A stretch of 64,000 nt of DNA from Rhynchopus sp. YZ270_cl-10. Its lineage: Eukaryota; Euglenozoa; Diplonemea; Diplonemida; Diplonemidae. Numbering within the stretch: the first letter of the stretch is position 1; each line of letters starts with the position of its first letter. The notes below the pieces were generated by a model. That model was not told the origin of the DNA, searched no databases, and was given only the letters and a program-made list of their open reading frames with translations. A program made the translations under genes and the position numbers. The stretch spans positions 434,001 to 498,000 of the forward strand of contig OZ037847.1 in assembly GCA_964035575.1 (NCBI GenBank). The letters are read 5' to 3'. Positions 52,093 to 61,058 of this stretch are shown here, one piece after another.

Positions 52093-53558
52093 TTCTTGAA
52101 AGCAAAGTGTATGCTTTTAAAGGGGGGGAACGGGTTTTAGTGTATGGGATCTGCCTGTTTGTTGGGTGGAAGAAAACACGGTCAGGAGACGGAGGTGAGT
52201 ACCGTAGTGTGCCACGAACGGGCGGTATAGGCGGCACACTGTAACCTGAAATGTGGCAGAGCAACCTCTGGCCTGGTTGTTGGTCACTGTGTCATGCTCT
52301 GAGTGTAAGCACCACCCGTCATAGCATGTTGCTTGTTGAAGTGCTTTCAATTTAGTACGGTATTTGAGGGAATGCGAAAAGTGAAAAATAGGTGGGGTTT
52401 GCTGTAACATAAAAACCGTAGTTATCGCAAATAGGTTAGTGGTTGATATTTTGCAATAAAAATCATGTTCCTTGAATGACGAAAAGGAAAGTGGGGACTA
52501 CAGACGCAACCCACACCATTCCAGCAATATTATCAAACAGAAGAGTACATATGCAACAGTGGAGCATAGCTTTTGGGTGGTATCAATACAGACAAATCTT
52601 CAAAAAAAAAAAACCAAAAAAGTTGAAAGTGCAAACGTCGGAACATCTGAAAAGGGCTATCTGATAGGGGGAGACGTGAGACGCTGTGACAGTATAACAA
52701 AAATTCGTCTCCCCCTTTTCAAATGACCCAACAAACGCCTCAAAAAATAACGGACCCGCACCCACACGTTAAATAACAACGCACCGCTCTCTTCGCAAGA
52801 GAGACTCCCCACAATCCAAGGCTTCTATGGTATGAGTTGGAAAGTGGAGAGTGCACGCTGTGGCAACAAAAGGCAACTACTGTTCGAACATTTTGTAAAA
52901 CGGAAAATTACTTCAACATGTGCATTCAATAGATTGAAAGCAACAAAAAAATGGAAAATGAAATTAAGTGAGGTTGATAATGCAACACGCCTCTGGGACG
53001 CGTGAAATAAAAGAGAACACAGGACATCTTATGCCCATCGCTTGGAAGCACCACACGCAATCAGAAGTGAGGAAAGGTTAAGAAAAAGAGTGGTGGGACA
53101 AAGGGATGAAAAAATGTCTACTTGGACGGACACACATGGACATAGGGTCGTAAAAAATGAAACAAAACTTTCAAACGAGCATAGGTAAACTGCGGCGCGA
53201 GCGCAATCTCGCACAACGGCATACAGTGGTTAGGAGCGAAACCTCACCAAAATGTCTGTCTAGCTGCGAAACCCGAACCCCGAACCCCAAACGCACTACC
53301 CATTAACTGTAGTAGCCACATCAACGAGAATGACCCAGGGAAATCGGTGACCGCACAGACCTACACCATTCCAACAATATATCAAACACACAACACTAAA
53401 AAACGAAAACTCAAAACAAAAGGTACACATGCCTGTCAACCCTTTGGACATCACACATCAAACGTTACGGAGGTTTACAGAAAAATGGTGACAAAGGAAG
53501 ATGCGACAACGTGCAGTGGCTCTCTGAGAAGAGAACATATTCTCTCTTGATACGTCGA
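52093..53558. other. Intergenic region with class B hairpins, no gene seen
   Basis: Class B motifs at 52621-52648 (AGTTGAAAGTGCAAACG) and 52971-53004 (GGTTGATAATGCAACACGC...GGGACGCG). No coding sequence recognised. Confidence 0.55.
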
Positions 53559-54998
53559 CTAGCCAGAAGACTCTTCGGGTGTACGTTCACACACCTGGTC
53601 TGGGCCGTTCCCTTCGGCTTGCATCATGCGGAGCACCCATGCGTCTTCTTGAATGTCTTGCGATGCAAACTGCAGTGCTGTGGGTGCGTTCTTGACAGCG
53701 ACACAAACGATGTGGCTGTTCGCCTTCATCCTTTCGCTTGCATGCTGTAGGTAGAGCCCGTTCGTGGTGACAAGCCACTCCACAAACCCGAGGTCGTTCA
53801 GGAGCACGCTGGGAATGTACTGCACAACGTCGCCGCACAGCTCTGCAGCCTTCTTCGCAAACTCTTCTGAATGCTTGCCGTTGCGTACCTTGGGTGACAG
53901 TCCCCTGTAGGCCGCAGGTGTCGTTTGCAGTGCACACAGAACAACGTCTCTTCTGCCTGCCAGGGCCGTCGCAACGTGATGGTATGCCATTCCGTTCTGC
54001 CCGACAGCTGCCAACACAGTTTGTAAGTCTTTCTGCGAATCGGCACAGTACTGCAAGGCTAGCCCGTTCTGGCGTACAGCTGTCATCGTCACCTCGGGGT
54101 CTGCCACCCATTTCTTCGGACCAACCTGCACCTTTATCTTTGACGCAGCAAGGGAGAGACCATCCTTGCGCACCATTTCCATGATAAACTCTTTGTCTTC
54201 CTGCAATGCCCCGCTGACGTGCTTTACAACAGCCGACACATCGTTTGTTAGGGAGAGAAGGCGGCGCACGAAGCCGTGGTCGCTGCGGACACTATGCGAA
54301 AGGTACTTGAAGGCGTGGGGGTCGCGGTCGATGACTGCATCGACGATATCCTTGTCGGCACGGAGGCGCTGGCTTGCGTGCTTGACGGCAGAAGGGTCCA
54401 CGGAGATGGCCCAGAGAACGACGTCTTTATTATCTTTCAAATGCTGTGCCAGGTGTTGCAGGCATAGCGGCGCCACCGCCACTACGGGGGCCACCTCCTC
54501 TGGTGTGGTCAGGTTCAGTTTCGTCACGAGGTAGGGGCGCTCCTTGATGCACTTCGCATACACATCCAGGTCGTGCTTGAGTTCTGTTGGAAGGTATTGG
54601 AAGAGAGCGGTGCTGTTGCGCATGATGCTGAGCACGAGAGGTTTGTCGTGGCGGAGACCCTCCGAGGCGAGGGAGAAGGAGGCTGGGGTCTTGCGGGCAG
54701 CAGCGAAGACACAGTCTCGGTCGTCACGGACCCATTCAGGCATCTCAGAAAAGCGTTTACCGCTTGCAATGTCGCGCCTCACGCTGTCGGTGATATTGAC
54801 GACTACACGAGAACCCTGCTCCAGGAAAGTTAGCGGTTCTGTGCTGGCCAACACCTCGCCGTTGTGGTACAACGCAGCAGGTCGTTGCAGATGAAAGAGC
54901 TCCTCTGCACGCCGTGAAAGGGTGTCCACGGTTTCATTTTCATCCACCATATACACCTCCTCACAACCAGTATCCTCCACGTACAATGAGATCTCCAT
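53559..54998 (-). CDS. Ubiquitin-like domain plus DUF4116-type repeats
   Basis: 479 residues. Residues 1-72 form a ubiquitin-like fold (MEISLYVEDTGCEEVYMVDENETV, then ALYHNGEVLASTEPLTFLEQGS). From residue ~75 to the end are about nine ~45-residue helical repeats with the DUF4116 pattern: D.+.V..A.......+..AS..LR.D+.+V (e.g. DNKDVVLWAISVDPSAVKHASQRLR). DUF4116 repeats are abundant in some protists and giant viruses and have no defined function. A candidate trans-splice acceptor TCTAACAG lies just before the start. Class A motif 55065-55095 is ~70 nt upstream. Confidence 0.8.
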   Translation of the reverse strand: MEISLYVEDTGCEEVYMVDENETVDTLSRRAEELFHLQRPAALYHNGEVLASTEPLTFLEQGSRVVVNITDSVRRDIASGKRFSEMPEWVRDDRDCVFAAARKTPASFSLASEGLRHDKPLVLSIMRNSTALFQYLPTELKHDLDVYAKCIKERPYLVTKLNLTTPEEVAPVVAVAPLCLQHLAQHLKDNKDVVLWAISVDPSAVKHASQRLRADKDIVDAVIDRDPHAFKYLSHSVRSDHGFVRRLLSLTNDVSAVVKHVSGALQEDKEFIMEMVRKDGLSLAASKIKVQVGPKKWVADPEVTMTAVRQNGLALQYCADSQKDLQTVLAAVGQNGMAYHHVATALAGRRDVVLCALQTTPAAYRGLSPKVRNGKHSEEFAKKAAELCGDVVQYIPSVLLNDLGFVEWLVTTNGLYLQHASERMKANSHIVCVAVKNAPTALQFASQDIQEDAWVLRMMQAEGNGPDQVCERTPEESSG

Positions 54999-55720
54999 TT
55001 CTTTAATGGTATCTGTTAGAGGGTGGGTTGATGGGATAGGTTGGGAAGAAAGAAAAGTAAAAAAGATGACCCTAAGCCTCTCGGTGTTTAGTCACCGTGG
55101 TCACATTCGTTATCGCGGAGCAGCTGCTGCGCAAGAAAGTATGGGGGGTGGGGGGTGGAGGTCAGTCGTTGTTCAACGTAATCCAAAAACAAAAATGTGA
55201 ATAGTAGCTTTGGAGGGCAAAAAAATGCTCCCTGTGTGATGTATCGAAACACCCATTGAAGTGACTAAAAAAAATGAGGCTGAGAAGAAAAAAAAAAGAC
55301 CCCCTCGCGCTGATACTTCTTTGCTGGAAAGCAAAGGGGATATCGGCGCTTGCAGAGGAAAACCTGAGATGAATTATCTCGCACACCCATCTGGAAAAAA
55401 AAGGGGGAGAAAAAAAAGGAGAAAAGTTGGCAAGATAATCTGAAGATCTCAAAGCCAGCTAGTTACCTTTTCAAACAAATGTGAAAAACACCCCCTCCCC
55501 CTGTGAGTAAGAAAAGGCACGGCTGTGTGTGAAAAACGGCACCGTTTTCGCACAACCTCTGGGATTGCAGACACAATTCACCCCTAACAAAAACCTCATC
55601 TGGAGACCATTCACATACACCCCACACCCCTGGGAGTGACCCCAAATCCCTTTCTTTTGACCCCCCTCCCCTCGAACGATCCCTGCAGTTTTTGCAGATG
55701 TTTCTTCACAAAAAAAAAAC
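54999..55720. other. Spacer with two class A motifs
   Basis: Class A at 55065-55095 (GATGACC, stem CTAAGC / GTTTAG with one G-U wobble) and at about 55367-55396 (GATGAATTATCTCGCACACCC). No gene seen. Confidence 0.6.
55065..55095 (-). other. Class A hairpin motif
   Basis: Plus-strand GATGACC followed by CTAAGC-CTCTCGGT-GTTTAG. It is about 50 nt upstream of the presumed acceptor of the DUF4116 gene. Confidence 0.7.
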
Positions 55721-57097
55721 TTAGGGTTTCCCCTTTCTCTTCCTTCCCCCTCCTCCCCCTCCTCCTCTCCCCGCACCCCCTCTACGCTTTTTAACAAACA
55801 TCATTCGAGCTGTCTTTTGTATCATAACTGCTGCCTCTGTTGCGAGGGTGTGTTGTATCAATGCCGCACGTGCAGCCGCGCCTCTGCGACGCCAGATGAT
55901 GGCGAGACAGCGGCGGAACTGGCGTTGGAGAAGCTCTGTGGCTTCGAGGAGCACTGTGGCACGATAGGCCTTGGTACGGAGGGAGACACGCTTTGCGTGC
56001 TCAGTGTGTGCACGTGTCCAGCGTTGTATTGTGCATGCCGCTGCATGCTTGAGACCATGATGATAGCTTGCGTCACTCAACCTCCGTGCACGTCTCCGCA
56101 CCTCCAGCTCTGTCCTTGCATCGGCACCCCTCCACTGCCTCTGTATCACCTCCGCTGCCCCAACAGCAGCAGCCCTCTTCCTTCTATACCCCACCCCAAC
56201 ATGCCCACACTCCCCCCCTCCACACGCCTCGCAAGACAGTAGACTATACTTCACTGCAAACCCCGCCTCGCTTGGGTCGCCTTCCCTCCTCTCCTGCACC
56301 TCCCTCCGAGAGGCGCGACCACGTACAATTCGTTGCAGCTGCGTCGCAGCGTGCTCTTGTTGAAGGAGATGCCGTGCTGCTTCTCGGTTAGCTTGCTTCC
56401 CGCGACGTAGCTTTTCTGCAGCAAATATTGCGAATGCCGATTCGATCGTCCGAACTGCCTGAAGGAGGGTCTCTCGCAGTTCCGGTTGGAGAAGCACAAA
56501 GGGAACCCCAGCAAGGCTTTGCTGTTCTAGAGAATCTTCGTTGCGGAGAAGCGCTGTGGTTTGTGTCAGATCTGCGAGACGTGCCTGGTTTGTTATACAC
56601 ACTGCGCGCCATCTACGATATGCACACTGCACCGTCGTCGCGGCTTCATGATGTCTATGTGTCTCTGCCTTCCACCCACCACTCAGCCACCTCCGCAATT
56701 CCACCGAAGAAGCGGTAGGGGGGAATGGCTGAAGAACATATCGTTTAGGCAAGGCAGGCGGTGTAGGCGACAACGGCACACGCCGTGCATCAAACTGCAT
56801 CTGTTTTTTTCTTTGAAATGCTTCAACAAGCTTTGCCTTTGGAAGGGCGGGGCGAACGACAGGAGGGGTAAACTCATGGCAAACAGCGTCATGGTCGAAG
56901 ATTAGTCGTGTATTGTACACTTCATCTCGTCGTGCATGAGGGGCACGACGGGATGGTCTTGCAGCCCCTTTCCCAGGTGCGGTTAACACCTCGGGGAGTT
57001 TGAGGATCTCTTTCGCAATGGGGTGAGGAGTGGCTTCGCGGTGTGCATGCTGCATAGCTGCTTCATCTATAAGCCGTTGGTGTCGTTGAGTAAACAT
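55721..57097 (-). CDS. IQ-motif protein (probable calmodulin binder)
   Basis: 458 residues from the ATG at 57097 (MFTQRHQRLIDEAAM). It carries several IQ-like segments: ATTVQCAYRRWRAV (~160), ATQLQRIVRGRASRREV (~255), AAEVIQRQWRGADAR (~315), ACTIQRWTRAHTEH (~355), ATELLQRQFRRCLAI (~390) and AAVMIQKTARMMFVKK (~430). The tail is Gly/Arg/Lys-rich. Multiple IQ motifs bind calmodulin or centrin, common in flagellar/basal-body proteins. A class A-like motif (ATGAACCTAAGC) lies ~45 nt before the start. Long plus-strand ORFs across it are shadows of its Arg/Ala-rich codons. Confidence 0.75.
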   Translation of the reverse strand: MFTQRHQRLIDEAAMQHAHREATPHPIAKEILKLPEVLTAPGKGAARPSRRAPHARRDEVYNTRLIFDHDAVCHEFTPPVVRPALPKAKLVEAFQRKKQMQFDARRVPLSPTPPALPKRYVLQPFPPTASSVELRRWLSGGWKAETHRHHEAATTVQCAYRRWRAVCITNQARLADLTQTTALLRNEDSLEQQSLAGVPFVLLQPELRETLLQAVRTIESAFAIFAAEKLRRGKQANREAARHLLQQEHAATQLQRIVRGRASRREVQERREGDPSEAGFAVKYSLLSCEACGGGECGHVGVGYRRKRAAAVGAAEVIQRQWRGADARTELEVRRRARRLSDASYHHGLKHAAACTIQRWTRAHTEHAKRVSLRTKAYRATVLLEATELLQRQFRRCLAIIWRRRGAAARAALIQHTLATEAAVMIQKTARMMFVKKRRGGAGRGGGGGGGRKRKGKP

Positions 57098-57854
57098 CTC
57101 TTCCTTTTTTTGTGGTAAAAATGAAAAGAAAAGTGTATGAAATGAACCTAAGCGGAGGAGAATGGTGTGTCGTTAATAGAAAAAAGTAGTAAAAACGAAA
57201 AATGTTGGTTCTCTCTGTTGTGCTCTGTGAGACACGTAACAGGCTGTGAAAGCTTGTGAGAGTCTGCGAGAGCCTACTGAGAGTTAGTGAAAAAATCTCT
57301 CCCGTTCATAGATCCCATCTGTGCGTTGGCTATTGTTTTTTTTTCGCCGAAAAAAGCAGTTTTAGGTTGGAGAGTGTGTCGGGGTGGGGGAGGAAAATAG
57401 GAAAATTAATGGGAAGGTGAGGAGAACCCTTTTTTTTTAAACTTCATCTGCGTTGTTCCTCCACAAAAAAAAAAGTGAAGTTGATAGTGCAAAAAACGCC
57501 ACAAAAACCTACATAAAATCCCGGAAATATAAAAAAAAGCGCTTCAAAAAACCTTTGATCCAAACCTCAAAATGATTGACGAAAAAAAATGGGGTGAAAA
57601 AAAATAATAATTGAAAATTGAAGGTGCAAACCACCTCGTGTGCCAGACTGCACCAGGTTTTTTTTTTTCTTTGTTGATACATTTTTTTGTGTAGTCGGCG
57701 CCATTAATGAATAGCGCCTTTTTTATTTTATTTTTTTCTCTTCCTCTCATATCCCCTTGGGGTAATCGTTCTCTTCTCTTCGGCTCAAAAAAAAGCCACA
57801 ATTTCTAAAACGTACCCCTTTTTGTGCCATCCCCTGATGGCAAGACCCTTCCCA
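57098..57854. other. Spacer with class A/B motifs
   Basis: Class A-like at about 57139-57160; class B at 57475-57500 (GTGAAGTTGATAGTGCAAAA) and 57611-57653 (GAAGGTGCAAACCACCTCGTG...TGCACC, outer stem GGTGCA/TGCACC). The copy at 57611 mixes features of both classes. No gene seen. Confidence 0.6.
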
Positions 57855-59743
57855 CTATGTCTCACGCTTCGACACAAGGAAGTACTTGGCTTGGCGCTTG
57901 GGCTTCCTTCTCTTCAACGCTGTCTGTGCCGGGATTATGCTTCTCTTCTGGAAGGCCTCGTAACGGAGCTTGATCGGATCCCTCATGCTTGCTGTCACGC
58001 GTCCTTGCCCTCTGTGGTAGTTGGAAGCAATGTGGTAGCGTGTGTGATTAGAGAGAGAAAAATATTTGAACGATGTTGTGCAAACATCTCACCGTTCATC
58101 GGCGGACGCCAAAAAAAAAAATTGTAAGAATTATTGAGAGTCTTTTTCGAGGGATGTGTTCCCAACTCCCCCCATCCCCTCCCCTCTTTTGTACAAACCT
58201 CATCGACGCAACAATGTCGTCAGACGTCTGCAGGTCCATTGCCGGTGCCTTGTACCGTTTGCGGCCCACACGGAGACTCTCTTTGTTCTTGGCAAGGTCG
58301 CGTCTGACCTTGTTCTTTGCAATGCCCTTTTCTTTCTCAGCGGTGATTTCCTGTGTAGTGTTTTGATATTGTACATAGAGCGTTGTGGAATATGATATGA
58401 GTGTCCTGGGCGTTCTGTTTGGTTTAATTATTTATTTGTTTTCTACCATTCAGTACGGTGGCAACTCAATGGAGACGAGAAGAAGGTGTATTCATATGCT
58501 TTTGATTCAGGGACAGAAAGCGTGTAAGAAGGGTGGTGTACACACTCCTTTCTTTCTGGGTTTTATGCGAAATGGTAAGTAAACACTAAAACATACCTCA
58601 AGCAGAGCGTCAATCCGGTCCGCATCCCTCACAACTTTGTTTGCCTGCTTTTTACGATTCTGTGTGGTGGTGTTTTTGGTTGTAATGAACGATTGTCTTT
58701 TACGAGTTTGCGCAGCTTTTTTGTTTGCCTCATTTTTCCCCATACCAACAGCTCTGCCTCGACAATCAATCGTTTGGTTCTATTTCTCTGCACTCTCGTC
58801 TTTCTTTTCGTCGATGTGTGCTCCCCTGCTTCCTGTGTGGTTGTTGTTGTTATTATTACTTTTTGCTATCCATTTACTTGAAATACAAAACCCTCTCGTG
58901 AAGAGAGCACCTCGGCACATGACCGGTGGACCAGGTGTGGTCCCCCAACCATGCAGTCCTACATCCATTTTCGCACATTTAAAAGAGTAGCATCGGTCAA
59001 ACAGACATCATTCTAAAATATTTAAAACATACCCCTGTGATTGTCTCCTGCCAATCGGTGCCTGCGAAGTCGTCTCCCTTGACACCCTTCTTGACTGCGA
59101 AGTCTACTCTCGCTCGCAGGACGTTGTTCGCTAGGAGGGCCTCCTTTCTGAGGAGCTTGGCCTCTGCTGCAGCGACTGCAGCGGCGTGGTCCTGGGGGAC
59201 AGGGTTGTAGGACTGCGCGCTGTCCGGGATGACGTTCGCCCTGCGGAGGGCCTCGGTCTTCTCTATTCTCTCCTGCTTCCCGCCACCGTGCTTCTTGTTG
59301 TTCGGACGCACAGAGTCCGGCCCCTCTGCACCCCACAGATCAAGCATCTGCTGCTCCGTCACATCTGCCTCAATCTCAGTGCGTTTCCGTTTTTTCGAAT
59401 CCGGGTCCACCAAGGCCTTGCGCTTTCCCATTGTTTGTGTAGCTGTGTTTTCAGCCTTGACAGGTGCGTTAAAACGGCTTTTTGCCACCCCTGGGAACTG
59501 AGCCCAAAGAGGAAGCGCTTTTGTTGTCTCTCTCGGGTGAGTTTTGGGGTAACCTGAGGCAAGAGTTCCGTTCGCTTGTGCTGTTTTTAGTTGCAAAGCG
59601 TACTCCCCTTGACCACACCCGAAGATGTTATCCTCAACCTCACCAACCAAAAAGTCTGTAAAACGGTTCAACGTCCTCCAAGTGCTGGAGAGACGAAGGT
59701 ACTCTTCCTTGCTAGGCTCAGTCCCCTTTTTCGCCCTCAGCAT
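57855..59743 (-). CDS. NOP53: NOP53-like ribosome biogenesis factor, five exons
   Basis: Exons 59033-59743, 58746-58832, 58597-58659, 58199-58350 and 57855-58011 join in phase (donors GTATGT, GTATGG, GTATGT, GTTTGT) to give ~389 residues. Diagnostic NOP53/GLTSCR2 features: VIPDSAQSYNPVPQDHAAAV (SYNP..DH, ~residue 190), RKTRVQRNRTKR (~250), a Lys/Glu helix, then the C-terminal GRKRYKAPAMDLQTSDDI and IKLRYEAFQKRSIIP with a basic tail. NOP53 acts in the nucleolus in 60S maturation and recruits the exosome/Mtr4 in yeast. Intron 1 contains a class A-like motif (about 58880-58911) and intron 4 a class B motif (58078-58110). The N-terminal ~100 residues are divergent. Confidence 0.8.
58078..58110 (-). 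other. Class B hairpin motif inside NOP53 intron 4
   Basis: Plus-strand GTGCAAACATCTCACCG, then stem GGC-GGAC-GCC. The stem differs from CTGC/GCAG in other copies but still pairs around GGAC. It is ~65 nt upstream of the intron's acceptor. Confidence 0.7.
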
Positions 59744-60262
59744 CCACAAGAAAGGGGGAAAGAGAGAGAGAGAGAGAAAGGGAGGGTTGTTAGTGTTCTT
59801 CAACAGAGGGTGGCAATGGAGGGAGGGGTGCGTGGGGGGAGGTGAGGATGTTGTGTTACAACAAAGATCAAGAAGCGACTTTTTTTTTCCCCCCAAAAAA
59901 AATACTAGGACGCAAAGAAGTCCAGGGGAATGGGGGATGGGGGATGTGGGGGAGATGCACAAAAAAATATAACTCTTCTCTAAGTGCTGAGGCGGAACAA
60001 TATAAAACGTTGCAAAAAAAACCACCCCCCCTTTGTTACCCCTTTTACAGCACACACCTTTTCTTTTGCAACTCTCAACTAACTGGTTTATGCGTTTTTT
60101 TTAAATACAAAAATTTTTTTTTAATGTGTCCCATCCCAATCCCATCCCCCCATCACAGCAGAGAATAAGACACGGGGTCCCGGGACCGGGACCGGGAATT
60201 GACCTGGACCGGGACCGGGAACCCAGCTTATTTTCTGCTGTACCCCCCATCCGACCCTTTTT
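59744..60262. other. Spacer with GGACCGGG repeats, no gene seen
   Basis: Near 60176-60222 is a short imperfect tandem/palindromic run of GGACCGGGA and GACCTGGACC words. Otherwise AT-rich with a GA-rich tract. Confidence 0.6.
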
Positions 60263-60991
60263 CTATATTGTATTCAACCAATTATGCAAGGAAGTTGCAA
60301 CAGATGCAGGTTCTTCAATGTGCGCCATGTGTCCTGTCTTTTGGAGCACACATAGGGTTCCATTTTGCGAGAGCTTATGAATATTTTCGGAGATGAGGGC
60401 AGGCAGGAGGGCGTCGTCGCTGCCTGCACAGAGCCAGACGGGGAGTTCTGTTTGTTTGAGGAATGCTGTTGAGTCGCCACGCGACATGGACACATGCTGT
60501 TGGTCTATGAACGCATCGGTCCCCAACTCCACCGCCATTTCCTCGAGAAGCGGGCCCAGCCTGTCGTGGCTGTCGGAATAGAGCAGCAACGTCTTCTGCA
60601 ACGACACTACCCGCTCCACTCCCCCTTTCCGCGCAATGTCAATAAGCTTGTTGCGGATTTCAACGGTCTTCGGGTGGTCCGGTTTAATCTGAGAGTTGAC
60701 CAACCCCAACCCAACAACCTCGGAGTTGCGCTTTGCAAGCTCCAACGCTATGTAGCCACCATAGGAGTGCCCCACCACAACCGTGTTCGTGAGGGAGTGC
60801 TTTTCCTTGACCAGAGCCGCTGCCTCCACGACACACTGCACACCATGCACAGGTTCGGTGGACTGCAAAACCAGCCCCTCCTTCCCCTCAATCTTCGGCA
60901 GCCGTTCGAACTGTTCAATCACACTGTCCCAGACCTTCGCGGTGCTCAGTGCACCAGGGACGAACAGAACTCGGTCGATTCGCCGTAACAT
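60263..60991 (-). CDS. Alpha/beta hydrolase
   Basis: 242 residues, the normal size for a single-domain alpha/beta hydrolase. Motifs in order: VLFVPGALSTAKVW (oxyanion-hole strand), VVVGHSYGGYIALELA (nucleophile elbow GHSYGG, Ser), WLCAGSDDALLP (acid) and KTGHMAHIEEP (catalytic His). The EEP..V...L.NWL ending is typical of the family. It could be an esterase, thioesterase or C-C hydrolase; substrate unknown. No signal peptide. A candidate acceptor (CAAATCTAG) lies ~17 nt before the ATG. Confidence 0.85.
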   Translation of the reverse strand: MLRRIDRVLFVPGALSTAKVWDSVIEQFERLPKIEGKEGLVLQSTEPVHGVQCVVEAAALVKEKHSLTNTVVVGHSYGGYIALELAKRNSEVVGLGLVNSQIKPDHPKTVEIRNKLIDIARKGGVERVVSLQKTLLLYSDSHDRLGPLLEEMAVELGTDAFIDQQHVSMSRGDSTAFLKQTELPVWLCAGSDDALLPALISENIHKLSQNGTLCVLQKTGHMAHIEEPASVATSLHNWLNTI

Positions 60992-61058
60992 TTTGTGTAT
61001 AATTCCCCTAGATTTGAAGAAAGGTTGGATTTTACCCCCACCTTAAGGCACACCAGAG

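Noticed and set aside
55817-56242. Cys-rich plus-strand ORF
   Set aside because: Antisense of the IQ-motif gene; Cys runs come from Ala/Arg-rich codons.
58507-58743. Single-exon reading MGKNEANKK... as the start of a separate gene
   Set aside because: Most of it is the 86-nt second intron of the NOP53-like gene (58660-58745). The spliced frame restores the RKTRVQRN motif and all phases agree.
4761-58911. Class A/B motifs as hammerhead, twister or C/D snoRNA elements
   Set aside because: The conserved hammerhead core (CTGATGA with GAAA) is absent. The GATGA lead resembles a C box, but no consistent D box and terminal stem accompany it.
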